DNA from: Methylophaga muralis | Lineage (GTDB): Bacteria > Pseudomonadota > Gammaproteobacteria > Nitrosococcales > Methylophagaceae | DNA length: 64,000 nt | Assembly (NCBI RefSeq): GCF_001720165.1 | Contig: NZ_MCRI01000006.1 | Span: 28,113 to 92,112, forward strand | Direction of reading: 5' to 3' | Shown here: positions 21,912 through 30,405 of the stretch, piece by piece | Position numbering within the stretch: the stretch's first letter is position 1 | How the letters are laid out: every line of letters begins with the position of its first letter | The notes under the pieces: generated by a model | The model's database searches: none | What the model saw: only the letters and a program-made list of their open reading frames with translations | What the model was told of the DNA's origin: nothing | Translations under genes and position numbers: made by a program

Positions 21912-22638
21912 TATGTAGTGTATTGCCTGTTTATTTGGGCTAAATGCAATGAAGCTCAACAGAATCTGTCATTTCCGATCAGTCGGAGTTTGGTGGCATA
22001 TGTAGGTTGGGTTGAGGTACGAAACCCAACAAATCAAAATTTTTTTGGCACAAGGTTTCGCCCTATGGGGCGAGTTCATTTTCTTTGTTTGCACCAAAGA
22101 AAACGAACAGAAAAGGCACCCCATGTGTTGGCCTGCGGCTTCACTGCGTTGCGTTTTTTGTCAGGGAGACTCACCAAACTCGCTGCGCTCAAACAGGTAA
22201 GTCTCTAATCCTGACAAAAAGCCGCTACTCGCCAACACAAAAGGGGAATTTGGGAATGGCTGTAGGTTGGGCTGAATGAAATGAAACCCAACAATCATTA
22301 CATAAATCTTCATTGTTGGGCTTCGCAAGCTCAGCACCAACCTACAAAAAGTGCTGATAACGCCCTTATGCGAAGCCGAGCATCGCAGATCAGTTTGGAT
22401 CAAACATGACGAGTGTTTGAGCGCAGCGAGTTTTCGTCATGTTCCAAACTGATTGAGAAGCACAGGGAACCCGCAGGGCAAGCATGGGCTGTCTTTTTGT
22501 TTGGTTCGTTTATTTTGGACAAGCAAAATAAATGAACGCCCAGCGGCAGCGACAAGGTCGAAAATATCAATCAGATTGTTGGGTTTCGTACCTCAACCCA
22601 ACCTACGGGCTTAACTCACCCTACGCGTTGAACTAAGC
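21912..22638. repeat. Right repeat block: unit B (plus), REP pair, unit A (minus)
   Basis: Unit B (about 22002-22255) has the GTAG hairpin, arm hairpin 22074-22108 and inner variable hairpin 22155-22220. Two convergent GTAG hairpins follow at 22262-22296 and 22311-22345. Unit A, reversed (about 22358-22606), has inner hairpin 22389-22453, arm hairpin 22504-22537 and a terminal GTAG hairpin. The order B then A-reversed mirrors the left block. Frames such as 21918-22208 run through the repeat and are rejected as genes. The first 90 bases show no feature. Confidence 0.9.
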
Positions 22639-23175
22639 CTATTTGGTGGGTTGCTTATATTTGTTGAGCATCTCTGGCTGATGTTGGGCCAAATTGAATA
22701 ATCGTTTAAAGATACCGTCTTTCAAAAAGTGAAGAAGTTCTACGAACTTCCAGACATCGGCTTCGGAAAGATGCAGGCCCTCGTCAAATTGGAAATGCGC
22801 CATCTTTGCATCAAAATCCGAAATATCAAATGTATGGCTCCGGAAGTGCATTTCCTCTTCATCTGAATGGGCAACGATTGTTTTTCTAATATAAATAAGC
22901 TTATCTCTAAGTTCTTTCTGTTTCTTGCTTAGTTGAATACCTAACGAATTTAGCCCAAGAGTTGTTTTACCGCGTGAAGTTACAAACGGTCTTGCAAAAG
23001 ATATGATTGCCGTTGCTTCGAAGCACTTAAATCGTCGAAGCTCTACTCGTGAATATTTCTCTTTGTATTCGCACTCTTCTAGTAGAAAAGTCAGTGCAGA
23101 GAGCGCTTGTTGAAAGTCCCACAATGAGTAAATAACACGGTCTAATTGAGCTTCGGTGAGATTGATTTGATTCAT
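22639..23175 (-). CDS. Unrecognised protein, possible HEPN-like motif
   Basis: I do not recognise this 178-residue protein. It has no signal peptide or membrane segment and looks all-helical and charged. Near the middle LRDKLIYIRKTIVAHSDEEE contains R97-x5-H103, which fits the R-x4-6-H motif of HEPN nucleases and HEPN-like helical proteins; this is weak evidence on its own. It starts 22 bases after the dinB stop on the same strand, with AAAGG upstream, and its end borders the right repeat block. It could be an accessory or defence gene carried beside the repeats. Confidence 0.6.
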   Translation of the reverse strand: MNQINLTEAQLDRVIYSLWDFQQALSALTFLLEECEYKEKYSRVELRRFKCFEATAIISFARPFVTSRGKTTLGLNSLGIQLSKKQKELRDKLIYIRKTIVAHSDEEEMHFRSHTFDISDFDAKMAHFQFDEGLHLSEADVWKFVELLHFLKDGIFKRLFNLAQHQPEMLNKYKQPTK

Positions 23176-23197
23176 AACAAAGCCTTTTTAGAACTTA

Positions 23198-24301
23198 TTA
23201 TCTTTTCATTAAGTTATTGTCACTTAAAACCAAATCTAACTGCGGATGTATCTTCTCATCAACCACCGGCAAATCAAACCCACTCAAACTCAACCCCACC
23301 AACCTAACCGGTTTAAGCCCAGCTTCAGTCCGAGCCAACAACTTCGGAATCCATTCCAGCAAATCAGCAAAGCCAATACTTTGATCCATCGTTTGTGCTC
23401 TGGTGACTTGCTGAAAGTCAGAGTATTTCACTTTGACGGTGACCGTTCTACCTTGCATATTGTGTTTGTTGAGGCTGTCGAGCACTTGTTCTGAGAGGTC
23501 GAGCAGGATGTTGGTTAGCTCGGGGACGGAGAGAATATCTTCGGCAAAAGTTGTTTCTTTGCCCAGTGATTTACGGATACGTTGACTGCGGACGGGCCGT
23601 TCGTCGATGGCTCGGGCGATGTTGTAATAATACTGACCGGATTTGCCGAAGCGTTCGGTAAGTTCGGTTAAGAATTTCTGCCGTAAGTCATTGCCGGTAT
23701 GGATGCCGAGGTTTTTCATTTTGGTTTCGGTGGCGGGGCCGATGCCGTGAAATTTGCCGATGGGTAGTTTGTTTACAAATTCCTGACCTTGTTCTGGGCG
23801 GATCAGATAAAGGCCATCGGGTTTGTCCATATCGGAGGCAATTTTGGCGAGAAATTTATTGTAGGAGACGCCGGCTGAAGCGGTAAGGCCTGTCTCGGCG
23901 AGGATTTCAGCTTTGATGGCTTTGGCAATTAACGTGGCAGAGCCATTAAACGATTCAGTGTAAGTGACATCCAGATAGGCTTCATCTAGAGAAAGCGGTT
24001 CGACTTCTGAGGCATAACGCCAGAATATTTCGCGGATCTGGTTGGATACTTCTTTATAGGCGTCAAAACGGGGACGGACAAAAATGGCTTCTGGGCATAA
24101 GCGATAGGCCCGCGATGAGGCCATTGCAGAATGAATACCAAATTTGCGCGCTTCATAGCTGCAGGCGGCAACGACGCCACGGCTGTCAGGTTGACCACCA
24201 ACGATCAACGGTTTGCCTTTCAGCTCAGGAAAGTCGCGTTGTTCAACCGAGGCATAAAACGCGTCCATATCCACGTGAATGATTTTTCGTTGTTTAGCCA
24301 T
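23198..24301 (-). CDS. dinB: DNA polymerase IV
   Basis: A 367-residue Y-family translesion polymerase. The palm motifs are HVDMDAFYASVEQRD at the N-terminus and SLDEAYLDV near residue 105, with the catalytic Asp and Asp-Glu; ASAGVSYNKFLAKIASD and a C-terminal little-finger domain follow. I start at ATG 24301 (MAKQRKIIHVDMD) rather than the upstream codon, which would add 20 atypical residues. No clear LexA box was seen in the upstream 150 bases, so SOS control is not shown. The unrecognised 178-residue gene follows on the same strand after 22 bases. Confidence 0.94.
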   Translation of the reverse strand: MAKQRKIIHVDMDAFYASVEQRDFPELKGKPLIVGGQPDSRGVVAACSYEARKFGIHSAMASSRAYRLCPEAIFVRPRFDAYKEVSNQIREIFWRYASEVEPLSLDEAYLDVTYTESFNGSATLIAKAIKAEILAETGLTASAGVSYNKFLAKIASDMDKPDGLYLIRPEQGQEFVNKLPIGKFHGIGPATETKMKNLGIHTGNDLRQKFLTELTERFGKSGQYYYNIARAIDERPVRSQRIRKSLGKETTFAEDILSVPELTNILLDLSEQVLDSLNKHNMQGRTVTVKVKYSDFQQVTRAQTMDQSIGFADLLEWIPKLLARTEAGLKPVRLVGLSLSGFDLPVVDEKIHPQLDLVLSDNNLMKR

Positions 24302-24446
24302 TAAAAATTCGTGTGTATGAGTTCTCGGTATTTTCTCATAATCCATATGCGGATGTGCCAATAGATATTGCTATCTTGATCCGACAGTCATTTCAGAGTG
24401 GATTGCAGGCAGCGTCAATGTTACTTTAGCGAATTAAACCTCATCA

Positions 24447-25997
24447 GTGAGCTTACGTTTGATTGCAAGTATCCGTTCCTGGCAGGAAAGTCTGCGGGCT
24501 TTTTTTACCCCCCAAGTTGTCACCATGCTGTTTCTCGGTATTGCAGCGGGGTTGCCGTTATTACTGATTTTTTCCTCCCTCAGCCTATGGTTACGTGAAG
24601 CGGGCGTTGATCGCAGCGCAGTTACCTATTTCAGTTGGGCGGCGCTGGGTTATTCCTTCAAATTTGTCTGGGCTCCACTGCTGGATATCTTGCCGTTACC
24701 GATTTTGCATCGGCTGTTAGGTCGGCGACGTAGTTGGTTATTTCTGTCACAGCTGATGATTATTGCCTCGATAATAATGATGGCAATGGTCGATCCGGCA
24801 ACGCACTCGCTGACCTTAATGGCTGTTGCGGCCGTGTTACTGGGCTTTTCAGCCGCGACGCAGGATGTGGTGATTGATGCCTATCGTATCGAGTCTGCGG
24901 ATACTCGTTTGCAGGCATTAATGTCTGCCAGTTATATCGCGGGATATCGAATCGGCATGCTGATGGCCGGTGCCGGTGCGTTGATGTTAGCCAGTTATTT
25001 TGGCTCGGAAATGGGTGAATATGATTATCTGGCGTGGCGTCAAAGCTATTTAATTATGGCCGCGTTGATGTTGATTGGTGTGGCCACCACCTTGTTAAGC
25101 CCAGAGCCGGAAGTAAATAAAAAGGTTCATGAAGATCGCAAGCGTGATTATCTTGGGTTGATGCTGACATTTGCATTGTCGATAAGCGGGTTTATCGGTT
25201 GTTTTTATCTCACCGGTGACTGGGCGGTTCAGGCAAGATTGCAATTACTTTCGGTGTTGAATAATGGACCTTTGGCGGCGGTAGCGGTTGAGATGGTGCG
25301 TTTGGTGCTGGCAACCATTGTGGCAGTGATTATCGCCAGAATGCTGATATTAATGGGCTGGGTTCAGCAGAGTATTGTGCATCGCAGCTATGTGGAGCCA
25401 GTGCAGGATTTCTTTAAACGTTACGGCATGTCGATGGCGTTGTTATTGCTGTTGCTGATTGGCTTGTATCGTATATCCGATATTGTGCTAGGCGTTGTGG
25501 CGAATATTTTTTATCAGGATATGGGCTTTACCAAACCGGAAATTGCTACGGTGGTGAAAACCTTTGGTTTGTTTATGACCATTGTTGGTGGTTTTCTCGG
25601 CGGTATTCTGGCCTTACGTTTTGGGGTGATGCGCATTCTGTTTATCGGAGCCGTGTTATCTGCACTGACCAATCTGTTGTTTATGTTACTGGCCCAAATG
25701 GGTAATGACATTGTGATGCTGTATATCGTTATATCTGCTGACAATCTGTCCGGCGGTATGGCCAGTGCCGCGTTTATTGCATTTTTATCCAGCCTGACCA
25801 ATATCTCTTTCACGGCAGTGCAATATGCCATTTTCAGTTCGCTGATGACCTTGTTGCCGAAAATACTCGGCGGCTATTCCGGCACGATGGTGGAGAGTAT
25901 TGGCTATGAACAGTTCTTTTTGCTGACCGCATTAATGGGAATACCGGTGTTGCTGTTGGTTTTCCTGGCTGCCAGGCGTTTTCGAATTGATGGTTAG
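24447..25997 (+). CDS. ampG: AmpG-family MFS permease
   Basis: A 516-residue polytopic inner-membrane protein with about 12-14 hydrophobic segments. The N-terminus FFTPQVVTMLFLGIAAGLPLLL and the loop DVVIDAYRIE are characteristic of AmpG, the importer of GlcNAc-anhydro-muropeptides for cell-wall recycling. The start is GTG 24447; the next ATG is inside the first membrane segment. It is somewhat longer than E. coli AmpG (491). It is divergent from dinB. No beta-lactamase or ampR gene lies nearby, so a link with resistance is not indicated here. Confidence 0.85.
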   Translation: MSLRLIASIRSWQESLRAFFTPQVVTMLFLGIAAGLPLLLIFSSLSLWLREAGVDRSAVTYFSWAALGYSFKFVWAPLLDILPLPILHRLLGRRRSWLFLSQLMIIASIIMMAMVDPATHSLTLMAVAAVLLGFSAATQDVVIDAYRIESADTRLQALMSASYIAGYRIGMLMAGAGALMLASYFGSEMGEYDYLAWRQSYLIMAALMLIGVATTLLSPEPEVNKKVHEDRKRDYLGLMLTFALSISGFIGCFYLTGDWAVQARLQLLSVLNNGPLAAVAVEMVRLVLATIVAVIIARMLILMGWVQQSIVHRSYVEPVQDFFKRYGMSMALLLLLLIGLYRISDIVLGVVANIFYQDMGFTKPEIATVVKTFGLFMTIVGGFLGGILALRFGVMRILFIGAVLSALTNLLFMLLAQMGNDIVMLYIVISADNLSGGMASAAFIAFLSSLTNISFTAVQYAIFSSLMTLLPKILGGYSGTMVESIGYEQFFLLTALMGIPVLLLVFLAARRFRIDG

Positions 25998-26009
25998 CTA
26001 GGCATCGTT

Positions 26010-26600
26010 ATGTGGCGCTGGCTATTAATTATCGTAGTGATTTTTTTCGGCTGGCGTCATTGTTCAACGGCTGAGATCAGCTATGCCGCTCCTGACAAAG
26101 TCATTGATCAAGCCCCTCAGCAATCTGAGGTGTCAGGTTTGCAGCCAATTTCTTTTGATAAGTATGCGATTCAGCCTGTAGCGGAATTTGCTCTGGAGGC
26201 CAGAGTCTTGGCTCGGGAAGACTATTGGTTGGGGCGTGAAGCCGATTTATCTCCCACCGATTTGGTATTGGGCTGGGGAGAAATGGCGGATCCCCAAGTT
26301 GTTAAACAGATCAATATTCGCCAGTCCGGTCGTTGGTATTTCTGGCAGGTTGATTCATTTCCGATTCCGCGCCGGAGTATTGAAACGCAAAGTGCCAATA
26401 TGCATTTGATCCCGGCTAATGATGAGGTCGCCAGAACGCTTAAGCAGATTAGTCCCGGACAATTGATTACCCTGCAGGGCTATTTGGTAAATGTGAATGC
26501 TGATGATGGTTGGCGTTGGCGCAGTTCGCTTAGCCGCGAAGATATCGGTGCCAATGCCTGTGAGTTGATTTACGTAAAGCAGTTGAAAATCATTTCCTGA
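26010..26600 (+). CDS. Membrane-anchored protein of unknown function
   Basis: I do not recognise a named family in this 196-residue protein. Residues 3-14 (WRWLLIIVVIFF) are a signal anchor, so the rest is likely periplasmic. The body includes REDYWLGREADLSPTDLVLGWGEMAD, RWYFWQVDSFPIPRR and a final WRWRSSLSREDIGANACELIYVK, which look conserved-type rather than random. It begins 12 bases after ampG and may be co-transcribed. The single late cysteine is in ACELIYV. Function is unknown; envelope-related by neighbour and location only. Confidence 0.7.
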   Translation: MWRWLLIIVVIFFGWRHCSTAEISYAAPDKVIDQAPQQSEVSGLQPISFDKYAIQPVAEFALEARVLAREDYWLGREADLSPTDLVLGWGEMADPQVVKQINIRQSGRWYFWQVDSFPIPRRSIETQSANMHLIPANDEVARTLKQISPGQLITLQGYLVNVNADDGWRWRSSLSREDIGANACELIYVKQLKIIS

Positions 26601-26688
26601 CAACCGTTTTAAGTGAGCTTGTAGCGGGAAATATCCCCGAAAAGTTTATGTTATGTTGGACAGATTCCTAACCAACAAGGAGATTTCC

Positions 26689-27069
26689 ATGTCCAATACC
26701 GCTACTTCAATCAGTGATTACGAAGCTATCACCAAAGTCATACAGCACTACATAGATGGTGCCGTTTCAGGCCGGGGTGAGCTTATGAAACCGGCCTTTC
26801 ATCAGGATGCCACCATTTACGGTTATGTTGGTCCGGATTTATTTGCTGGTCCCATTCAGGGCTTATATGACTGGAATGATGAAAATGGTCCAGCCAAAGA
26901 TATGCAGTCGAAGATTACTCATATCGATGTGGTTGGCACCGCGGCCAGCGTCAGGCTCGAATCAGATAATTGGACCGGTCATCGCTTTACCGATTTTTTC
27001 AATTTATTGAAAATTGATGGCAAATGGCAGGTGATGAATAAAGTATTTCACCTGCATGACGAGGCCTAA
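26689..27069 (+). CDS. NTF2-like / lumazine-binding-type protein
   Basis: A 126-residue protein of the SnoaL/NTF2-like superfamily. ISDYEAITKVIQHYIDGAVSG, KPAFHQDATIYGYVG and DFFNLLKIDGKWQVMNKVFHLH follow the plan of the putative lumazine-binding family: helix pair, HxDA-type strand and the closing GKWxIxxKxF strand. Such proteins can be enzymes or ligand carriers; the role is not predictable. ATG 26689 with AAGGAGA ideally spaced upstream was chosen over a start 12 codons earlier. It converges with ppnN. Confidence 0.8.
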   Translation: MSNTATSISDYEAITKVIQHYIDGAVSGRGELMKPAFHQDATIYGYVGPDLFAGPIQGLYDWNDENGPAKDMQSKITHIDVVGTAASVRLESDNWTGHRFTDFFNLLKIDGKWQVMNKVFHLHDEA

Positions 27070-27089
27070 ATAGCCCCTAAGCTGCTGGT

Positions 27090-28451
27090 TTAATCCAGCA
27101 GCTTGTAACAGGGTTTGTAGGCATTTTCGTCTTGTCCCAGTTTCATGCGTTTTTCGCGGACAAAGATACGTAACAAGTCATCAATGGCTCGCATTAAATC
27201 CGGATCGCCGTTGATGATGTAAGGCCCGTGTTTCGCCACTTCGCGAATACCAAATGCTTTAACATTACCGGCAACAATCCCGGAAAATGCTGAACGTAAG
27301 TTGCTGGCCAGTTCATGACGCGGCATATCCGGATATAACCTTAAAGATGCCATATTTTCATGAGTGGGAATAAACGGCTGTTGCAACATCGGATCAATAT
27401 GCAACTGCCAGTTAAAGTAATAGGCATCCTGTGATTCCCGACGCGCTTGATGCACGCTATCCACAGCTTCGCGAATGATATGTCCAACAGTTGCCGGTTC
27501 GCCGATAACAATTTGATACAGCTCAGCAATTTCATCGCCCAGACAACGACGCAGGAATTTATCCAGCGTATCGAAATACTCGCGACAGGATTCCGGACCG
27601 GCAAATACCAGTGGAATACCTTGTTTGTTTTCCGGATGCAGCAAAATGCTCAGTAAATAGAATATTTCCTCGACTGTGCCGACGCCACCTGGAAACACAA
27701 TAAAACTGTGACCCAGACGGACAAATGCTTCGAGGCGCTTTTCAATATCCGGCATGATCACCAGTTCATTGACGATGGCATTAGGTGATTCGGAAGCAAT
27801 AATACCCGGTTCACTGATGCCGATATAACGGCCGGTTTTTACCTGTTGTTTGGCATGACCTACCGCCGCACCTTTCATCGGGCCTTTCATAGCACCGATG
27901 CCACAGCCGGTAATGATATCGAGATTTCTTAAACCCAGTTCATATCCCACATGTTTAGCGTAATCATATTCTTCACGAGGAATTGAATGACCACCCCAAC
28001 AGACCACTAGATTCGGGGTGGTATTGGGTTTGATGGCATCTGCATTTCGCAGAATCATAAACACACTATCGGTTATCTGTTCTGAGGTTGGTGAGGTTTG
28101 CCCGGCAAGGATTTTGAAATCTGTATAAACAATGTCACGCAACGCCGATGATAAATGCTCCTGAATACCACGAATAATCTTATCGTCAACAAACGATTGG
28201 GCCGGTGCATTCTTGATTTCCAGTACAACGCCACGTGATTGCGGCACCAATTTGATATCAAAATCGGCATAGGTATGCAGAATTTGCTCGGCATCATCCT
28301 GATAACTGTCAGTATTTAAAATTGCCAGAGCACAATCGCGAAATAAACGATGCAAATCTTCGCTGCTATTGCTGATGCGTTGAATTTCTTCCTGGGACAG
28401 CAGATTTAAGGTTCTTAATGGGCGAATCGTGGTGTATTCAATTTTGTTCAT
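27090..28451 (-). CDS. ppnN: Pyrimidine/purine nucleotide 5'-monophosphate nucleosidase PpnN
   Basis: A 453-residue LOG-family enzyme, nearly the same length as E. coli PpnN (YgdH). It cleaves nucleoside monophosphates to ribose 5-phosphate and free base for salvage. The LOG core shows CWGGHSIPREEYDYAK, DIITGCGIGAMKGPMKGA and the nucleotide-binding FPGGVGTVEEIFYLL; the N-terminal ~130 residues and the C-terminal ~100 residues are the PpnN-specific domains. E. coli PpnN is controlled by (p)ppGpp. It sits alone between a convergent NTF2-like gene and the guanidine operon. Confidence 0.93.
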   Translation of the reverse strand: MNKIEYTTIRPLRTLNLLSQEEIQRISNSSEDLHRLFRDCALAILNTDSYQDDAEQILHTYADFDIKLVPQSRGVVLEIKNAPAQSFVDDKIIRGIQEHLSSALRDIVYTDFKILAGQTSPTSEQITDSVFMILRNADAIKPNTTPNLVVCWGGHSIPREEYDYAKHVGYELGLRNLDIITGCGIGAMKGPMKGAAVGHAKQQVKTGRYIGISEPGIIASESPNAIVNELVIMPDIEKRLEAFVRLGHSFIVFPGGVGTVEEIFYLLSILLHPENKQGIPLVFAGPESCREYFDTLDKFLRRCLGDEIAELYQIVIGEPATVGHIIREAVDSVHQARRESQDAYYFNWQLHIDPMLQQPFIPTHENMASLRLYPDMPRHELASNLRSAFSGIVAGNVKAFGIREVAKHGPYIINGDPDLMRAIDDLLRIFVREKRMKLGQDENAYKPCYKLLD

Positions 28452-28567
28452 AGACTTCTATTGATAAAAAAGGCGAGTCAACATACTCCCACTGTTGCGA
28501 GTGGGAATCAATGGAAGAGTCGATGCCCGTAAAAATAGCGGCCAGTTTTTTTGCTGCAGGAAAGCCA

Positions 28568-28586
28568 AGCCGGATTGATTCCGGCT
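28568..28586 (-). terminator. Possible weak terminator hairpin after atzF
   Basis: AGCCGGA pairs with TCCGGCT around a five-base loop (28568-28586), 26 bases after the atzF stop. In the minus direction no real T run follows, only TTGGCTTTCC, so if it ends transcription it may need a factor. It is the only stem between the guanidine operon and ppnN that I found. Confidence 0.35.
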
Positions 28587-28611
28587 AGGTTTGTTTTAAA
28601 AATGAAGCTGT

Positions 28612-30405
28612 TTATTGCTGCTGAACGTAAGTCCGCCAGCCTTTAAGATGACTGATATCGGTGGCATTGGTGATGGCATATGGTTCACAGATAAAGCCCG
28701 TGTACCATTGCTGATCGGCCAGTTGCACTTTGCCAATACCTAACGGGGCAGGGATGCCAGCGACAAACGAACCAAAGTTAGCGGTGGGTAATTCCCATAA
28801 CTCAACTTCAATTGCTTGACCTTGGTGTTCATCTCTGACCAAGCCTGGTCGGGCGGGTGGTCCGCCGGGTAAGGCATAAAGCCGATAATCCTGGCTGGTT
28901 TGTGTGGCGCGTATTAATTTGCCGCCACGCTCCCGTAATTGCCAGTTAAGCGGCTGTCCCTCTAAATGCGCTCCACAGACAACGACCTTTATCCGATCCG
29001 TCACTCCGGAGTTTATTGCGCGTGAATCAGGTAATGGCAACGCGGTCGCACCCAACGGTAATTTCAATGTTTGTTGCAGTTGATTGGCATAAGACAATAA
29101 GCGGGTATCACTGAAGGCTCTGGAAAACAGTGTCACGCCAAACGGTAATCCGTTTGAGTTAAAGCCTGCCGGAACGGCAACTGCACTGCAGTCGAGCAGA
29201 TTCATAAAGTTGGTGTAATAACCCAGTTGGCTATTGAGTTTGATGGGTTCCGCCAGAACCTCTTTGATTTTGTAAATCGTGCCGGCGGTAGGAGTCAGAA
29301 TAAAATCGAAGTTTTCCAACAACGGCGTAACCTGCTGTTTGCAGTGTTGCAATTGATACTCGGCGCTGAACAGATCTTCGGCTGAAGCGGTGTTATTACT
29401 ATCGAGAATTTGTTGCAACACCGGCAGCATAGCTTCACGTTTAACGTTGGCAGTGGCAATCCGCCGTTCTGCCACCCAAGGGCCTTCGTATAACAATCTG
29501 GCAGCGGTCAGAAAGGGCTCAAAATCTATTTCATGACAGATGCCGCCAAGATTTTTCAGTGTTTCAAGGGTTTTATAAAAGCCCTGCTCAGTTTCATGGT
29601 CGCCAAAAAACGCTAATTGCCCAGCTTGTGGGATAGCAAAATTAAAGCTGTCAGCTGAGATATGGCCATAATTTTTTCGGTTGGTATCTTTATTTGGCCG
29701 AGAATAATCATCTTTCGAATCAAATGCCGCCGCCACTTCAAATACCCGGTTTGCATCATCCGTAGTCAGGCTGAAGATAGACATGCAATCCAGGCTTTTA
29801 CAGGCCGGCACTACGCCGTGATTACTGAGCAAGCCTCGCGAAGGTTTTAAGCCAATAAGATTATTAAATGCAGCCGGTACCCGACCAGATCCGGCAGTAT
29901 CGGTGCCCAAAGAAAAACTCACTAGCCCCAATGCGACCGCTACCGCAGAACCTGAACTTGAACCACCGGAAATATACTCAGGATCAAAACTGTTCTGACA
30001 GGCTCCCCATTTATCCGGTGAACGCACACCGACCAGGCCGGTGGCAAACTGATCCATATTGGTTTTACCAATCGGAATCGCCCCGGCGGCAATTAATAGC
30101 TCCACCACATGAGCAGATTGCTCTGGCGTGTAACGATAGGCTTCGCAACCAGCGGTGACATCCACACCGGCCAACTCAATATTGTCTTTTATCGCAAACG
30201 GAATTCCGTACAACGGCAATTTATCAGGTGATTGACCGATTAAATTATCCAGATAAGGCTGAATAGCCTCCCGCGATAACAGGGTTATCCAGATATTTCG
30301 ATCAGCATAGGTGGCGGCGCGTTTTAGCACCTCATCAATCAGTTTATGCGGAGAGAGCTTGCCATCACGATAGGCCTGATGGATGGCATCAATGGTCATG
30401 TCCAT
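28612..30405 (-). CDS. atzF: Allophanate hydrolase
   Basis: A 597-residue amidase-signature enzyme converting allophanate to ammonia and CO2. The catalytic triad region is visible: IPFAIKDNIELAGV (Lys), GGSSSGSAVAVALG (cis-Ser) and GTDTAGSGRVPAAFNNLIGLKPSRG (Ser nucleophile). From about residue 460 lies the separate C-terminal domain (VVCGAHLEGQPLNWQL, YALPGGPPARPGL) that handles a later step. Its ATG shares one base with the stop of the carboxylase gene (TAATG), so the two are translationally coupled. It is the last gene of the riboswitch-led operon. Confidence 0.95.
   Translation of the reverse strand: MDMTIDAIHQAYRDGKLSPHKLIDEVLKRAATYADRNIWITLLSREAIQPYLDNLIGQSPDKLPLYGIPFAIKDNIELAGVDVTAGCEAYRYTPEQSAHVVELLIAAGAIPIGKTNMDQFATGLVGVRSPDKWGACQNSFDPEYISGGSSSGSAVAVALGLVSFSLGTDTAGSGRVPAAFNNLIGLKPSRGLLSNHGVVPACKSLDCMSIFSLTTDDANRVFEVAAAFDSKDDYSRPNKDTNRKNYGHISADSFNFAIPQAGQLAFFGDHETEQGFYKTLETLKNLGGICHEIDFEPFLTAARLLYEGPWVAERRIATANVKREAMLPVLQQILDSNNTASAEDLFSAEYQLQHCKQQVTPLLENFDFILTPTAGTIYKIKEVLAEPIKLNSQLGYYTNFMNLLDCSAVAVPAGFNSNGLPFGVTLFSRAFSDTRLLSYANQLQQTLKLPLGATALPLPDSRAINSGVTDRIKVVVCGAHLEGQPLNWQLRERGGKLIRATQTSQDYRLYALPGGPPARPGLVRDEHQGQAIEVELWELPTANFGSFVAGIPAPLGIGKVQLADQQWYTGFICEPYAITNATDISHLKGWRTYVQQQ

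Noticed and set aside
21918..22403. Several open frames in the right repeat block
   Set aside because: Overlapping frames through repeat units, with different frames open only because the repeat lacks stops.
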